Assembly (NCBI RefSeq): GCF_002234595.1
Contig: NZ_NMUL01000023.1
Span: 1 to 64,000, forward strand
Reading direction: 5' to 3'
Length of the DNA stretch: 64,000 nucleotides
Origin: Amycolatopsis vastitatis
Lineage (GTDB): Bacteria; Actinomycetota; Actinomycetes; Mycobacteriales; Pseudonocardiaceae
Shown: in pieces, positions 48,220 to 58,948 of the stretch
How the letters are laid out: the number at the start of each line of letters is the position of its first letter
How positions within the stretch are numbered: the stretch's first letter is position 1
Made by a program: the position numbers and the translations under genes
Notes under the pieces: model-generated
The model's input: the letters and a program-made list of their open reading frames with translations, nothing else
What the model was told of the DNA's origin: nothing
Databases searched by the model: none

Positions 48220-49041
48220 TCAGTACCCCGGCGGCGACCAGTCGACCGGCGTGCCGGGATCCCGGTCCGGCGCCGGCTCGCCGTAGTGGCCCGGGGGCAG
48301 CTTCCGGAACCGGCGCCGGTGCCGGAGGCCGCTGACCGCCTGGAGGAGCACCACCGCCGCGATGTAACCGGCCATCCACGGGAAGAACTCCGCGGGCTGC
48401 CGTCCGTGGCCCATGAGCATTTCCATCGCGAGCGGCAAAACCCCCAGCACCGGCGACGCGAGGTAGATCTTCTCGGCTCGCAACGCCCGTGCGACAGCCA
48501 GGGACTCCGCGTCCGCGCCGAAAACCGGGCCGCGGAGGATGCCGATCAGGACGCAGCCGCTGCTGAGCCCGCTGAGCCCGAGCAAGCCCAGCCAGCTCAC
48601 CGCGTACGTCCGGTCCGGCGTCGTGAAGTACATCGCGCCGGCGAGCACGGCCCCACCGGCGAACGCGAGGACGAGAGACGCGAGGTACCAGCCGCCCAGG
48701 ACCTGCCACCAGGGTTCCGCCGGAGGCCGCGCCGGAGCCGACGCGCGAAGTTCGCGCTCGCGCCGTCTGATGATGTCCCACAACCCCAGCTGGATCCCGA
48801 AGCCGATGAAGTAGCCGATGGCGCTTTCGGTCGCCCCGGGGCCGAACAGCAGTAGATACACCGACGCGGCGAGCCCGGCAAGCATGACGTACCCGAAGTA
48901 ACGCCAGGTGCCGCGGCCCCTCACCGGCCGCCTCGTCGCGATCAGCGCGGTCACCAGGGGTGTCGGCTGCCCGACCGGTTGCCCGTGCCTGGCCAGCCAG
49001 TGCCGGGCCTCCCCGTGCTCCGCGGCCGTCACCATGATCAT
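48220..49041 (-). CDS. Multi-pass membrane protein of unknown function
   Basis: A 273-residue protein with about six hydrophobic segments (such as FGYVMLAGLAASVYLLLFG, LASLVLAFAGGAVLAGAMYF, WMAGYIAAVVLLQAVSGL) and a basic, Pro-rich C-terminal tail. The soluble N-terminus contains EHGEARHWLARHG. I do not recognise the family. ATG at 49041 has GGGAGG seven bases upstream, which fixes the start against the much longer open frame. Confidence 0.75.
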   Translation of the reverse strand: MIMVTAAEHGEARHWLARHGQPVGQPTPLVTALIATRRPVRGRGTWRYFGYVMLAGLAASVYLLLFGPGATESAIGYFIGFGIQLGLWDIIRRRERELRASAPARPPAEPWWQVLGGWYLASLVLAFAGGAVLAGAMYFTTPDRTYAVSWLGLLGLSGLSSGCVLIGILRGPVFGADAESLAVARALRAEKIYLASPVLGVLPLAMEMLMGHGRQPAEFFPWMAGYIAAVVLLQAVSGLRHRRRFRKLPPGHYGEPAPDRDPGTPVDWSPPGY

Positions 49042-49112
49042 CGGACCTCCCCTGGTACGCCTCCGGCGAATACACGCACGCCCCCGCGAAGAGGTTGCCT
49101 CCGGAAGCGAAA

Positions 49113-49142
49113 CGGCCCACCTCCCGCAGAGGAGGTGAGCCG
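49113..49142 (-). terminator. Hairpin after the subtilase gene
   Basis: CGGCCCACCTCC (49113-49124) pairs with GGAGGTGAGCCG (49131-49142) with one mismatch and a six-base loop. It lies 16 bases after the minus-strand stop codon at 49159. Confidence 0.6.
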
Positions 49143-49158
49143 GTTCGCGAGCCAACCG

Positions 49159-50874
49159 CTACTTCAGGTACTGCGACCCGCGCGTCACCGCCGCGTAGGC
49201 GTCGACCCCGCCGTGGCCGTAGAACCCGTTGAACGACGGGTCACCTTCGCAGGTCGCCGTGAACGTCGCGTCCCGGCCTTCCTTCAGGTAGTCCACCGTC
49301 CGCGGCACCGGGCAGGCGATCTTCGCCGCCGTGCCTTCGAGGACCCGCTGGACCTTGTCCGGGTCCATGCCGAACTCGCCGTGGGACTTCTTGCCGTACT
49401 GCGAGATGATCAGCGCCGCGACGCCGGTCGCGTGCGGGGTCGCCATCGACGTGCCCTGCAGCCACTGGTAGTAGCCGACCCGGCCGTCGGCCGCCGTCGC
49501 CTTCTGGATGCCCAGCGCGACGCCCGCCGGCGTGACGTTGCCGTCCGCGTCGATGTTGCCCTCGGCGACGCCGACGTTCTTCGGGTACGTCGAGAGGATC
49601 TCGTTCTCGACCGTGCGGAACCACGGTGTGCCGAAGCCGTCGCGGAAGAACCCGCCCGGCGCCGACACCGAGATCTGCTCGAGGCCGTAGTTCGAGTAGT
49701 CCGCCTTCTTCTGCGACGGCCCGAACGCGCTCACGCCGATGGTGTGGCCACCCTCGACCGGCAGGCTGAGGCAGCTCGAGTTGTCGACGTTGCGCGGGTG
49801 CGTGGCGTTCGCCGGGTAGTCCGGGCTGGTGGTGTCCGGCTGCGGCGCGCCGAGGTCGGTGTGCTGGTTGCCCAGCGCGACCACCATCGTGACGCCCTTG
49901 TGGTGCGCGTAGTTCAGCGCGCGCTGGGTCGCCTCGATGATCGTGCGCTGCTCGGCCTGCTCGGCGGCCGAGTCCGCCGGGTTCGCCGTGCAGTTGTACA
50001 GCCACGGGTCGGTGTAGAACGACATGTTGACCACGTCGATGCCGGCGTCGCCGGCGTAGGTCAGCGCGTCGACGGTCGGCTGCAGGAAGAAGAAGCCCGA
50101 GTCCTGGCCGGCGCGGATGTTCACCAGCGTGACGTTCGGCGCGACGCCGGAGACGCCGAAGCCGTTCGCCGCGGCGGCGATGGTGCCGGCGACGTGCGTG
50201 CCGTGGCCGCCGTCGTCGTGGTTGGCCGGGTCGACGCAGCCGCGGAACTCACAGGGCCCGTCCAGTTCGACGCCGTTGGGGTCGGTCGGGATGTCGCGGG
50301 TGAAGTTGCGCGAGTCGGCCAGGTCGAAGTTCGGCGCGATGTCCGGGTGCGTGCCGTCGATGCCGGTGTCGATGACGCCGACCTTGACCTGCTTGCTGCC
50401 CGGCTGCTTGGTGCGCGAGAGGTCCGAACGGACGGACTTGAGGCCCCAGAGCTGGTCGTCCAGCGGGTCCATCCCGACCGGCGCGGCGGCGGCCTTCTTC
50501 GCGGCGCCGCGGCCTTCCTTCTCCGCGTTGTCGTTCTTGGTCTTCTTGCCGTTCTTCGGCAGCGAGCCGATGACCTGCGCCTTGGCGGAGCCGAACACGG
50601 CCCGGTTCGCCGTGACGCGCTCGGTGAACCCGGTGGCCGGGGCGCTGGCCCTGATCAGGCCGACGGCGGTGTTGGTCTCCAGCACGGTGCCGCCGGCGGC
50701 CTTGATGGCCTGCTGGGCACCGGCGATGCTCTGGACGTCCTTGGCGAGCACGGTGAACTCGGTCGCCGGGCCGGACAGCGCGGGCTGCGCCGACGCGACC
50801 GGGACCGCGACGGCCGAGAGCGCCCCGAACAGCGGGACGGCCATGGCCGCGGCGAAAAGCCTGGGTCTCTTCAC
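49159..50874 (-). CDS. Secreted S8 family serine peptidase (subtilase)
   Basis: A 571-residue secreted protease. The signal peptide (KRPRLFAAAMAVPLF then ALSAVAVPVASA) is followed by an I9-like pro-region to ~140 and a catalytic domain with VGVIDTGIDGTHPD (Asp), DDGGHGTHVAGT (His) and GTSMATPHATG (Ser). Several Cys pairs suggest disulphides outside the cell. The GTG at 50874 has GGAGG six bases upstream; the open frame upstream of it is not signal-like. It is read in the same direction as the transporter upstream, 73 bases away, and could feed it with peptides (inference). Confidence 0.92.
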   Translation of the reverse strand: MKRPRLFAAAMAVPLFGALSAVAVPVASAQPALSGPATEFTVLAKDVQSIAGAQQAIKAAGGTVLETNTAVGLIRASAPATGFTERVTANRAVFGSAKAQVIGSLPKNGKKTKNDNAEKEGRGAAKKAAAAPVGMDPLDDQLWGLKSVRSDLSRTKQPGSKQVKVGVIDTGIDGTHPDIAPNFDLADSRNFTRDIPTDPNGVELDGPCEFRGCVDPANHDDGGHGTHVAGTIAAAANGFGVSGVAPNVTLVNIRAGQDSGFFFLQPTVDALTYAGDAGIDVVNMSFYTDPWLYNCTANPADSAAEQAEQRTIIEATQRALNYAHHKGVTMVVALGNQHTDLGAPQPDTTSPDYPANATHPRNVDNSSCLSLPVEGGHTIGVSAFGPSQKKADYSNYGLEQISVSAPGGFFRDGFGTPWFRTVENEILSTYPKNVGVAEGNIDADGNVTPAGVALGIQKATAADGRVGYYQWLQGTSMATPHATGVAALIISQYGKKSHGEFGMDPDKVQRVLEGTAAKIACPVPRTVDYLKEGRDATFTATCEGDPSFNGFYGHGGVDAYAAVTRGSQYLK

Positions 50875-50947
50875 GTTTCTCCTCCTCCGGAAAGCGGTTC
50901 CTGCACCGTATAGATCGGACAATGCGCTTACAACGGCAAAAAGTACG

Positions 50948-51938
<991 letters not shown>

Positions 51939-51946
<8 letters not shown>

Positions 51947-52934
51947 GGGAGCTCACCACCTCTTCGGCGAAGTGGCACGCGCTCGTGCGGCCGAAGCCGA
52001 GCGCGTGCTGGGGCGGAACCTCCGAGGAGCAGCGCCCCTCCGCCCGCTTGCACCGCGGGTGGAACGGGCAGCCCGGCGGGATGTCCAGCAGGCTGGGCGG
52101 CAGGCCCTTGATGGTTTCCAGCGTCTGTCCTTTGAGGTCGAGCCGGGGCAGCGAGTCCATCAGCGCGGCGGTGTACGGGTGGCCCGGCGCGCGGAACAGC
52201 TCGCCGACGTCGGCCTGCTCGACGATCCGGCCCGCGTACATCACCGCGATCCGGTCGGCGACCTCGGCGACCACGGCCAGGTCGTGGGTGATGAGCACCA
52301 GCCCCATCTTGCGTTCGGCCTGGATCTCGCCCAGCAGGTCCATGATCTGGGCCTGGACGGTGACGTCGAGGGCGGTGGTCGGCTCGTCGGCGATGAGCAG
52401 GTCGGGGTCGAGCGCGAGCGACATCGCGATCATCGCGCGCTGGCGCATGCCGCCGGAGAACTGGTGCGGGTAGTCCTTGATCCGCCGGTCCGCGGCCGGG
52501 ATGCGGACGATGTCGAGCAGCTCGATCGCGCGCTTCCGGGCGTCCTTTTTGGACATTCCGAGCCGGACGCGCAGCTGTTCCTCGATCTGGAAGCCCACGG
52601 TGAACACCGGGTTCAGCGCGGACAGCGCGTCCTGGAAGATCATCGCGATCTCGCTGCCACGGACCTCGCGACGGCGTTCGTCGGGCGCGGTCAGCAGGTC
52701 CTCGCCGCGCCAGCGCACGGCACCGCCGGTGATCACGCCCGGCGGCACGTCGAGGATGCCCATCACCGTCTGCGCGGTGACGCTCTTCCCGGACCCGGAT
52801 TCACCCAGCACGGCCAGGGTTTCCCCGGCGTGCACCGAGTAACTGACGCCGTTGAGCACGTTCGCCACGCCGTCGGACGTCCGGAACTCGACGCGCAGGT
52901 CCTCTACTTCGAGCAGGAGTTCGTTGTCGGACAA
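51939..52934 (-). CDS. dppD: Oligopeptide/dipeptide ABC transporter ATPase (DppD type)
   Basis: A 331-residue ATPase: Walker A GESGSGKSV, signature FSGGMRQRAMIAMSLA, Walker B LLIADEPTTALD, C-terminal CPFHPRCKRAEGRC. It forms the nucleotide-binding pair with the downstream DppF-type protein. Six bases separate it from the permease gene before it. Confidence 0.92.
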
Positions 52935-52940
52935 AGGGAT

Positions 52941-53894
52941 CTACCTCGACTTCGGATCGAGCGCGTCGCGGATGCCGTCACCGAGCATCACGAAGGCCAG
53001 CACGGTCAGGGTGACGAAGGCGCCGGGGAACAGCAACATGTGCGGGTAGCTCTGGAAGTAGTCCCGCGAGTCCGCGATCAGCAAGCCCCACGAAACCACC
53101 GGCGCGCGCACGCCGATGCCGAGGAAGGCGAGCGTCGCTTCGGCGCCGATGAACGCGCCGAGCGCGATGGTGGCGTACACCAGCACCGGCGCGATCGTGT
53201 TCGGCAGCAGGTGCCGGAAGATGATCCGCGGGGTGCTCGCGCCGAGGCCGCGCGCGGCCTTGACGTAGTCGAGCTGCTTGGCCACCAGCGTCGCCGAGCG
53301 CATGATCCGCATGGCCACCGGCCAGCTCAGCACCGCGATCGAACAGACCACCTGCACGACGATCGTGACGGCGCCGGGGTTCGTGCCGGGCGCGTTGAAC
53401 GTCGTCAGGATGACGATCGCGCCGAGGATGAACGGCAGGCCCGCGAAGATGTCGCCGAAGCGGGAGAGCAGGCTGTCGACGAACCGCCCGTAGTAGCCGG
53501 CGAGGATGCCGACGAGCGAGCCGAAGAGCACGGTCAGCAGCGTCGAGAACACCCCGACCAGCACCGAGGCGCGGGTGCCGTAGATCGTGCGGGCGTAGAC
53601 GTCGGCGCCCTGGTTGTCGTAGCCGAACCAGGCGTCCGCGGACGGCCCTTCGTTGGCGTGGGACAGATCGCTGAAACCCGCGTCGCGCGAGCTGAACAGG
53701 CCGGGAGCGATCGCGAGCAGCACGATGAACAGGATGATCACCGCCGAGGCGATGACCGCCGGCTTGCGCCGCAGCTGCTGCCAGGCGTCGCTCCACAGGC
53801 TGCGGGGTTGCTGCGGGCCGGCGGCGGAGTCGTCGATGCGCGACAGCTCGGCCGCGTCGGCGCCGCCACCACCCACCAGGTTCGGGTCAGTCAT
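52941..53894 (-). CDS. dppC: Oligopeptide/dipeptide ABC transporter permease (DppC type)
   Basis: A 317-residue permease with an N-terminal cytoplasmic tail, a first helix (VIASAVIILFIVLLAIAPG), the short OppC N-domain, and the BPD_transp_1 core with the EAA-loop KAARGLGASTPRIIFRHLLPN. Overlaps the DppB-type gene by eight bases. Confidence 0.92.
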   Translation of the reverse strand: MTDPNLVGGGGADAAELSRIDDSAAGPQQPRSLWSDAWQQLRRKPAVIASAVIILFIVLLAIAPGLFSSRDAGFSDLSHANEGPSADAWFGYDNQGADVYARTIYGTRASVLVGVFSTLLTVLFGSLVGILAGYYGRFVDSLLSRFGDIFAGLPFILGAIVILTTFNAPGTNPGAVTIVVQVVCSIAVLSWPVAMRIMRSATLVAKQLDYVKAARGLGASTPRIIFRHLLPNTIAPVLVYATIALGAFIGAEATLAFLGIGVRAPVVSWGLLIADSRDYFQSYPHMLLFPGAFVTLTVLAFVMLGDGIRDALDPKSR

Positions 53895-54816
53895 AGCGGA
53901 TCCTCGGGTCGAGAACGGCGTAGAGCAGGTCGACGATCAGGCTCATCAGCAGGTACACCAGGACCAGCAGGACGACGACGCCGACGACGGTCGCGCTCTC
54001 CCGGTCCTGGATGCCGCGGAAGATCAGCCTGCCCAGCCCGTTGATGTTGAACACGCCTTCGGTGACGATCGCGCCGCCCATCAGGGCGCCGAGGTCGGTG
54101 CCGAGGAACGTGAGCACCGGGATCACCGAGTTGCGGAGCAGGTGGACGCCGACGACCCGGCTCTGCGGCAGCCCCTTGGCGATCGCCGTCCGCACGTAGT
54201 CGGCGCGGCGGTTTTCGGCGATGCTGCTTCTCGACAGCCGGGCGACGTAGGCCATCGACAGGCTGCCGAGCGCGATGCCGGGCACGATCAGCTCGCCGAT
54301 GCCCGGGTTCTCCGACACGCTGGCCTCGATCCAGCCGAGGCCGTTGCCGCCCAGCGCGAGCTGCAGCACGATCGCCGTGACGAACACCGGCAGCGAGATC
54401 AGGAACGTCGTCGACACCAGCACCAGGTTGTCGAGGAAACCCTTGCCGCGCAGGCCGGTCAGCACGCCGGCGGTGAGGCCGATGACGGCTTCGATGGCCA
54501 CGGCGATCACGGCCAGCCGCAGCGTGATCGGGTACGACGTCGCGATCAGCTCGCCGACGGAGGTGCCGTTGAAAGTTTCGCCCCAGTCACCGGTGAAGAG
54601 GCTCCCGAGGTACTTGAAGTACTGGACGAAGATGTTGTCGTTCAGGTGGTACTTCTCGGTCATCTGGGCGACGTAGGCCGCCGGGCAGGCGGCCTGGCCG
54701 CACTTGCCCGAGAACGGGTCGCCGGGCAGCGCCCAGACCAGGACGTAGATCAGGAACGTGGTGCCGAAGAACACCGGGACCAGCTGGAGCAGCCGTCGCA
54801 GGACATAGCGGATCAT
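53887..54816 (-). CDS. dppB: Oligopeptide/dipeptide ABC transporter permease (DppB type)
   Basis: A 309-residue permease starting with MIRYVLRRLLQLVPVFFGTT, the standard OppB/DppB N-terminus, and with the EAA-loop RTAIAKGLPQSRVVGVHLLRN. A conserved Cys pair lies in the first periplasmic loop (GKCGQAACPA). A hairpin separates it from the binding-protein gene, which can lower transcription into the permease genes. Confidence 0.92.
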   Translation of the reverse strand: MIRYVLRRLLQLVPVFFGTTFLIYVLVWALPGDPFSGKCGQAACPAAYVAQMTEKYHLNDNIFVQYFKYLGSLFTGDWGETFNGTSVGELIATSYPITLRLAVIAVAIEAVIGLTAGVLTGLRGKGFLDNLVLVSTTFLISLPVFVTAIVLQLALGGNGLGWIEASVSENPGIGELIVPGIALGSLSMAYVARLSRSSIAENRRADYVRTAIAKGLPQSRVVGVHLLRNSVIPVLTFLGTDLGALMGGAIVTEGVFNINGLGRLIFRGIQDRESATVVGVVVLLVLVYLLMSLIVDLLYAVLDPRIRYD

Positions 54817-54838
54817 GACGAGTTCCTAGTGCGCGCCG

Positions 54839-54890
54839 GCCGTCGTGAGTGAGAAACAGGGTTGGAACACTGTTTCTCACTCACGACGGC
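54839..54890. terminator. Perfect 21-bp hairpin between dppA and dppB
   Basis: Arms 54839-54859 and 54870-54890 are exactly complementary with a ten-base loop. Half of the same sequence occurs at 5-22. Lying between the binding-protein and permease genes, it could stabilise the upstream mRNA or terminate part of the transcripts; it also looks like a dispersed repeat of this genome. Confidence 0.8.
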
Positions 54891-54909
54891 GTGGTGGTGG
54901 GTGCGGCAG

Positions 54910-56538
54910 CTACTTCTTCAGGACCTCGATGGACGGGTAGTCCGGCATGCGCCGGAAGTCCAGGGCCGCCGACTTGAGGTTCTTCGACTTCGCCGCGACG
55001 CCCTTCTCGTCCCACACCGGGATCGACGGCAGGTCCTTGGCGATCAGGTCCTCGGCCTGCTGGTACAGCTTGACCGCCGCGTCCTTGTCCGCGGTGGCGT
55101 CCGCCTTCCCGAGGAGCGCGTCGACCTGCGGGTTCGAGTAGCTGGAGTCGTTCGAGGACCCGCCGGTCTTGTAGATCGGGTTGAGGAAGTCCTCGATAGA
55201 CGGGTAGTCCGCGGACCAGTCCGAGCGGCCCATGCCGGTCAGCTTCTTCTTGGTGACGATGCTGCGCCACTGGCCGAAGTCGGTCGCGGGCACGAAGTCG
55301 CACTCGACGCCGAGGGTGTTCTTGATGCTGTTGCACGCCGCGACCAGCGGTTCCTTGCGGCCACCGTCCGCGTTGGACGCGATCGTCAGCTTGCCCTGGA
55401 AGCCGGACTTCTGGAAGGCGGCCTTGGCCGCCGCCGGGTCGAACTTGCAGAACTCGCAAACACCGGGACGCGCACCCGGGATGCCCTGCGAGATGTAGCC
55501 GTCCGCGGGCACGTAGGTGTCGTTCATGACGGTCTTGGTGATCTGCGCGCGGTCGATCGCCATCGAGATGGCCTTGCGCAGCTCGAGGTTGTTGTACCCC
55601 GGCACGTAGTAGGGCACGGCGATGGTGCTGATCCCGAGCAGGTGGCCGGTGACCAGCCGGTCGCCGAGGTCGTTCTTGTACTTGCCACCCGCGACCGCCG
55701 ACGGCGGCAGCGCCTCCATGAAGTCGAGCCGCCCGCTCAGCAGGTCCTGGTAAGCGGTCTCCTGGCTGGCGTAGATCTTGATGTCGAGGTCCTTGAAGTG
55801 GACCTTGTCGTCACCCTTGTAGTCGTCGTTGCGGGTGAGCTTGATGTCCTGGTTGGGCGTCCGCGAGACGAACTTCATCGGCCCGTTGCCGATCGGGTGC
55901 TGCTCGAAGCCCTTGGGGTCCTTGAAGAACGCGTCGGGCAGCGGCGCGAACGCCTGGTAGCCGACCTTGATGTCGAACACCGAGAACGGCGCGTCCAGCG
56001 TCACCTGGAACTCGTAGTCGCTCTTCTGGACGAGGCCGGACATCTTGTCCGTGGCCGGCTTGGCGTTCTCGTCCTCGGGGTGGACGTCCTTGTACCCCTG
56101 GATGTTCGAGAAGAAGTCGGTGTTGAGCTGGCCGTTCGGCCCGTAGGCGCCGTAGTTCCAGGCGTCGATGAAGTTGTGCGCCTTCACCTCGGTGCCGTCG
56201 TGGAACTTCCAGCCCTGCTTGATCTTGATGTCGTAGACCTTGGAGTCGGTCGTGGTGATCGAGTCGGCCATCAGGTTGAACGGCTTAGCGTCCGCGCCCT
56301 TGAAACCGACCAGGGTGGCGAACATGACCTGGATCGCCTTGGTGCCGCCCAGGTCGTTGATGTTGGTCGGGACCAGCGCGTTCTGTGGTTCGGTGCCGTA
56401 GACGCTGACCGCGCCGTCCGGGTTCGTCTCGCCGGCGCCCGCGGGGCTGCTGCCCGAACCGCCGCCGCATGCGGCGAGCACGAGCGCCAGCGAGGTCATC
56501 ACCACCGTGGGTCCCCAGAGCCTGCGCGAACGACGCAT
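54910..56538 (-). CDS. dppA: ABC transporter substrate-binding lipoprotein, family 5
   Basis: A 542-residue extracellular solute-binding protein (SBP_bac_5; DppA/OppA type). The signal peptide ends in the lipobox LVLAACGGG, so it is a lipoprotein. The family signature region FKGADAKPFNLMADSITTTD, with KIKQGWKFHDGTEV after it, is clear. It delivers peptides (or similar ligands) to the permease and ATPases encoded downstream. ATG at 56538 follows GGAGGGG; an in-frame GTG or ATG four codons upstream is less well placed. An inverted repeat lies upstream at 56650-56672. Confidence 0.92.
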   Translation of the reverse strand: MRRSRRLWGPTVVMTSLALVLAACGGGSGSSPAGAGETNPDGAVSVYGTEPQNALVPTNINDLGGTKAIQVMFATLVGFKGADAKPFNLMADSITTTDSKVYDIKIKQGWKFHDGTEVKAHNFIDAWNYGAYGPNGQLNTDFFSNIQGYKDVHPEDENAKPATDKMSGLVQKSDYEFQVTLDAPFSVFDIKVGYQAFAPLPDAFFKDPKGFEQHPIGNGPMKFVSRTPNQDIKLTRNDDYKGDDKVHFKDLDIKIYASQETAYQDLLSGRLDFMEALPPSAVAGGKYKNDLGDRLVTGHLLGISTIAVPYYVPGYNNLELRKAISMAIDRAQITKTVMNDTYVPADGYISQGIPGARPGVCEFCKFDPAAAKAAFQKSGFQGKLTIASNADGGRKEPLVAACNSIKNTLGVECDFVPATDFGQWRSIVTKKKLTGMGRSDWSADYPSIEDFLNPIYKTGGSSNDSSYSNPQVDALLGKADATADKDAAVKLYQQAEDLIAKDLPSIPVWDEKGVAAKSKNLKSAALDFRRMPDYPSIEVLKK

Positions 56539-56649
56539 GATCCCCTCCATCTCCGTCTGTCCGAAAGGTGAGACGCACGCTATCGGGGGCGATGAAGCTG
56601 ATCACAGGACTGCGGTGTTGCAAATGTGTGACGACCGTCGGGATCACCT

Positions 56650-56672
56650 GGTTGGAGTACAACCAACGTTGG
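56650..56672. promoter_or_regulatory. Inverted repeats upstream of dppA
   Basis: GGTTG-gagta-CAACC (56650-56664) overlaps the ten-base palindrome CCAACGTTGG (56663-56672), about 112-134 bases before the dppA start. It could be an operator; the rest of the gap to 56774 shows nothing else. Confidence 0.35.
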
Positions 56673-56774
56673 AATCCGGATACCCCGGACGGCGTAGCGC
56701 GGACGGGCGGTCATCAGGTACTCACCCACGGTTTGCGTTGCGGCGCAAGCCCTTTGAGGCGGCCGAACGGTCGG

Positions 56775-57728
56775 TCAGGCGAGCGACAGCGCGATGCCGT
56801 CGAGGATGTCGTGCTCGCTGACGACCAGCTCGGTCGGCCCGCCGCGGGCGGCGAGCTGCTCGGCGAGGGTCTGGACCACGACCGCGCCGCCACCGATGAC
56901 GTCGACCCGGCCGGGGTGGATCACCGGGTTCGCCGCGCGGGTGGCGTGGCTTTCGCTGAGCAGGCGCGTGGCGAGCCGGTCGATGTCCGCCGCGCTCAGT
57001 TTCGAAAGGTGCACGCGGTCGCGGTCGTACTCCGGCAGCTCCTGGGCGATCGCCGACAGCGTGGTCACCGTGCCGGCGACGCCCATCCAGGTCTTGGCGC
57101 GGGCGACGTCGACGACGTCGAACGCGTCGGTGAGGACCTTGCCCGCCAGGTCGCGGGCGGCGGCGATCTCGTCGGCGGTCGGCGGGTCGCTCTTGAGCGC
57201 GCGCTCGGTGATCCGCACGCAGCCGATGTCGACGGACTTCGCGGCGAGCACCTCGGCCTGCCTGCCGTCCCAGGTGCCGAGGACCAGCTCGGTCGAGCCG
57301 CCGCCGACGTCCACCACGACGAACGGGCCGTCGTCCGGGTCCTGCTCCCCGACGGCGCCGGTGAAGCTGAGCCGGGCCTCCTCGTCCCCGCTGATCACCT
57401 CGGCCTCGACGCCGAGGGTTTCGCGGGTCATGCGGAAGAAGTCGTCGCGGTTCTTCGCGTCGCGGGTGGCGGAGGTGGCGACCATCCGCACCTTCTCGAC
57501 GCCCTTGCGCCGCGCGGCGACCGTGTAGTCGGCGAGCGCGACCCGGGTGCGCTCGAGCGCCTCGGGGGCCAGCTCGCCGGTGGCGTCGACGCCCTGGCCG
57601 AGCCGGACGATCCGCATCTCGCGGTGCAGGTCGCGCAGGTCGACCGTGCCATCGTGACGCGGCGTCAGCTCGGCGACGAGCAGGCGGATGGAGTTGGTCC
57701 CACAGTCGATCGCGGCAACACGAGGCAT
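56775..57728 (-). CDS. ppx: Ppx/GppA phosphatase family exopolyphosphatase
   Basis: A 317-residue member of the sugar kinase/Hsp70 actin-like fold: AIDCGTNSIRLLVAEL (phosphate 1), VVVDVGGGSTELVLG (phosphate 2), MVATSATRDAKNRDDF and VIGGGAVVVQTLAEQL. It removes phosphate from polyphosphate or pppGpp; the short actinobacterial form lacks the C-terminal HD domain. It follows eno, ftsB-like and DUF501 genes in the conserved order, here with a transglycosylase gene in between. Confidence 0.92.
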   Translation of the reverse strand: MPRVAAIDCGTNSIRLLVAELTPRHDGTVDLRDLHREMRIVRLGQGVDATGELAPEALERTRVALADYTVAARRKGVEKVRMVATSATRDAKNRDDFFRMTRETLGVEAEVISGDEEARLSFTGAVGEQDPDDGPFVVVDVGGGSTELVLGTWDGRQAEVLAAKSVDIGCVRITERALKSDPPTADEIAAARDLAGKVLTDAFDVVDVARAKTWMGVAGTVTTLSAIAQELPEYDRDRVHLSKLSAADIDRLATRLLSESHATRAANPVIHPGRVDVIGGGAVVVQTLAEQLAARGGPTELVVSEHDILDGIALSLA

Positions 57729-57766
57729 GCGATCACCCTAGCTGGCCGGTGCCGGCACCAGCTCGC

Positions 57767-58948
57767 TCAGCCGCTGGGCGGCCCCACCGTGGTCGTGGTC
57801 GGGGTGGTCGACGTGGTGACCGAGGTGACGGTCGCCCCGCACGGCGGTTTCGGTGGCGTGGTCTGCTGCTCCGGCGGCGGGGTGGTGGTCGGCGGAGTCG
57901 TGGTCGGCGGCGGGGTCGTCGTCGTGGTCACGCTCGTCACCGTCGTCGTGGTGACCGTCGTCGTCGGCGTGGCGCACGGCAGCGAGGACTTCGTCGTCGG
58001 CGAGGTCGGCTTTCCCGGCGTCGTGGGCGTGGTCGTCGGCACCGGCGTCGTCGTCGGGACCGGTGGGGGCGGGATCGACGGCGGGGGTGGGGCCGCGGCC
58101 GCGTTCGGGGCGCCGATCGGCACCGTGCTGTCCGGGACCTGCATGATCCCGTTGCGGTAGGCCTCCGCCCAGAGGATCACCGTGTTCACGTACGTGTCGG
58201 AGTTGTTGTACCGGTAGATCGCCCCGCGCAGCTGGTCCGGCTTGGCCAGGTCGAAGCCGCCGGAGCAGAGGTACCGGCCGGTGGCCAGCGCCGCGTCGAA
58301 GATGTTGTTCGGGTCCGACTTGCCGTCGCCGTTGCCGTCGGAGGCGTAGGCCTTCCACGTCGCCGGGATGAACTGCGTCGGGCCGACGGCCCGGTCCCAC
58401 ACCGGGTCCGTGTCGAGCACGCCCTGGTCGGTGTCCGGGATCGCGGCGAACCCGCCCTGGCCGTTGAGCTGCGGGCCGAGGATCGGCTCCCGCGTCGTGC
58501 CCGCCGCGTCGACGTAGCCGCCGCGCGCGTGGTTGGACTCGATCCGCCCGATGCTCGCGATCAGGGCCCAGTCGGCGTGGCAGGCCGGCAGCTCGCGGCC
58601 GAGGATGCCGGCGGCGGTCTTGTACGCGGCGAGCGCGGTGGCCGGGATGCCGAGCGGGCCGTCGGGGAGCTCGTAGGCCGGGAGCGGCAGCGGGGTGGGC
58701 GCGCCGGGGAGGGTGCCGTCGACGGCGATCTGCTGGAGGGCGGCGTGGCCGGGGTCGTAGCCCTGGCCGAGCGCGGCGTCGCGGGTGTGGTCACCGCTCC
58801 CACCGAGCCAGCCGAGGGTGCCGCCACCGGCGACCAGCGCCGGGACCACCGCGATGATGCCGGTGATCAGGGGGTACGCGGTGCGGTGGCGGATCCCGAA
58901 TCTTCGGGCGTAGCTCCCGACTGCGTCTGGCAGCCGCCGCACACGCAT
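57767..58948 (-). CDS. Lytic transglycosylase with Thr/Pro-rich tail
   Basis: A 393-residue cell-wall protein. One N-terminal membrane helix (AYPLITGIIAVVPALVAGGG) anchors or exports it; a soluble-lytic-transglycosylase-like domain spans ~115-270 (IGRIESNHARGG with the catalytic Glu, AVGPTQFIPATWKAY, AALATGRYLCSGG, YNNSDTYVN). The last ~110 residues are almost only Pro and Thr, a cell-wall-spanning linker. It is paralogous to the partial gene at the right end of the window. Its 140-base leader may be structured. Confidence 0.88.
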   Translation of the reverse strand: MRVRRLPDAVGSYARRFGIRHRTAYPLITGIIAVVPALVAGGGTLGWLGGSGDHTRDAALGQGYDPGHAALQQIAVDGTLPGAPTPLPLPAYELPDGPLGIPATALAAYKTAAGILGRELPACHADWALIASIGRIESNHARGGYVDAAGTTREPILGPQLNGQGGFAAIPDTDQGVLDTDPVWDRAVGPTQFIPATWKAYASDGNGDGKSDPNNIFDAALATGRYLCSGGFDLAKPDQLRGAIYRYNNSDTYVNTVILWAEAYRNGIMQVPDSTVPIGAPNAAAAPPPPSIPPPPVPTTTPVPTTTPTTPGKPTSPTTKSSLPCATPTTTVTTTTVTSVTTTTTPPPTTTPPTTTPPPEQQTTPPKPPCGATVTSVTTSTTPTTTTVGPPSG

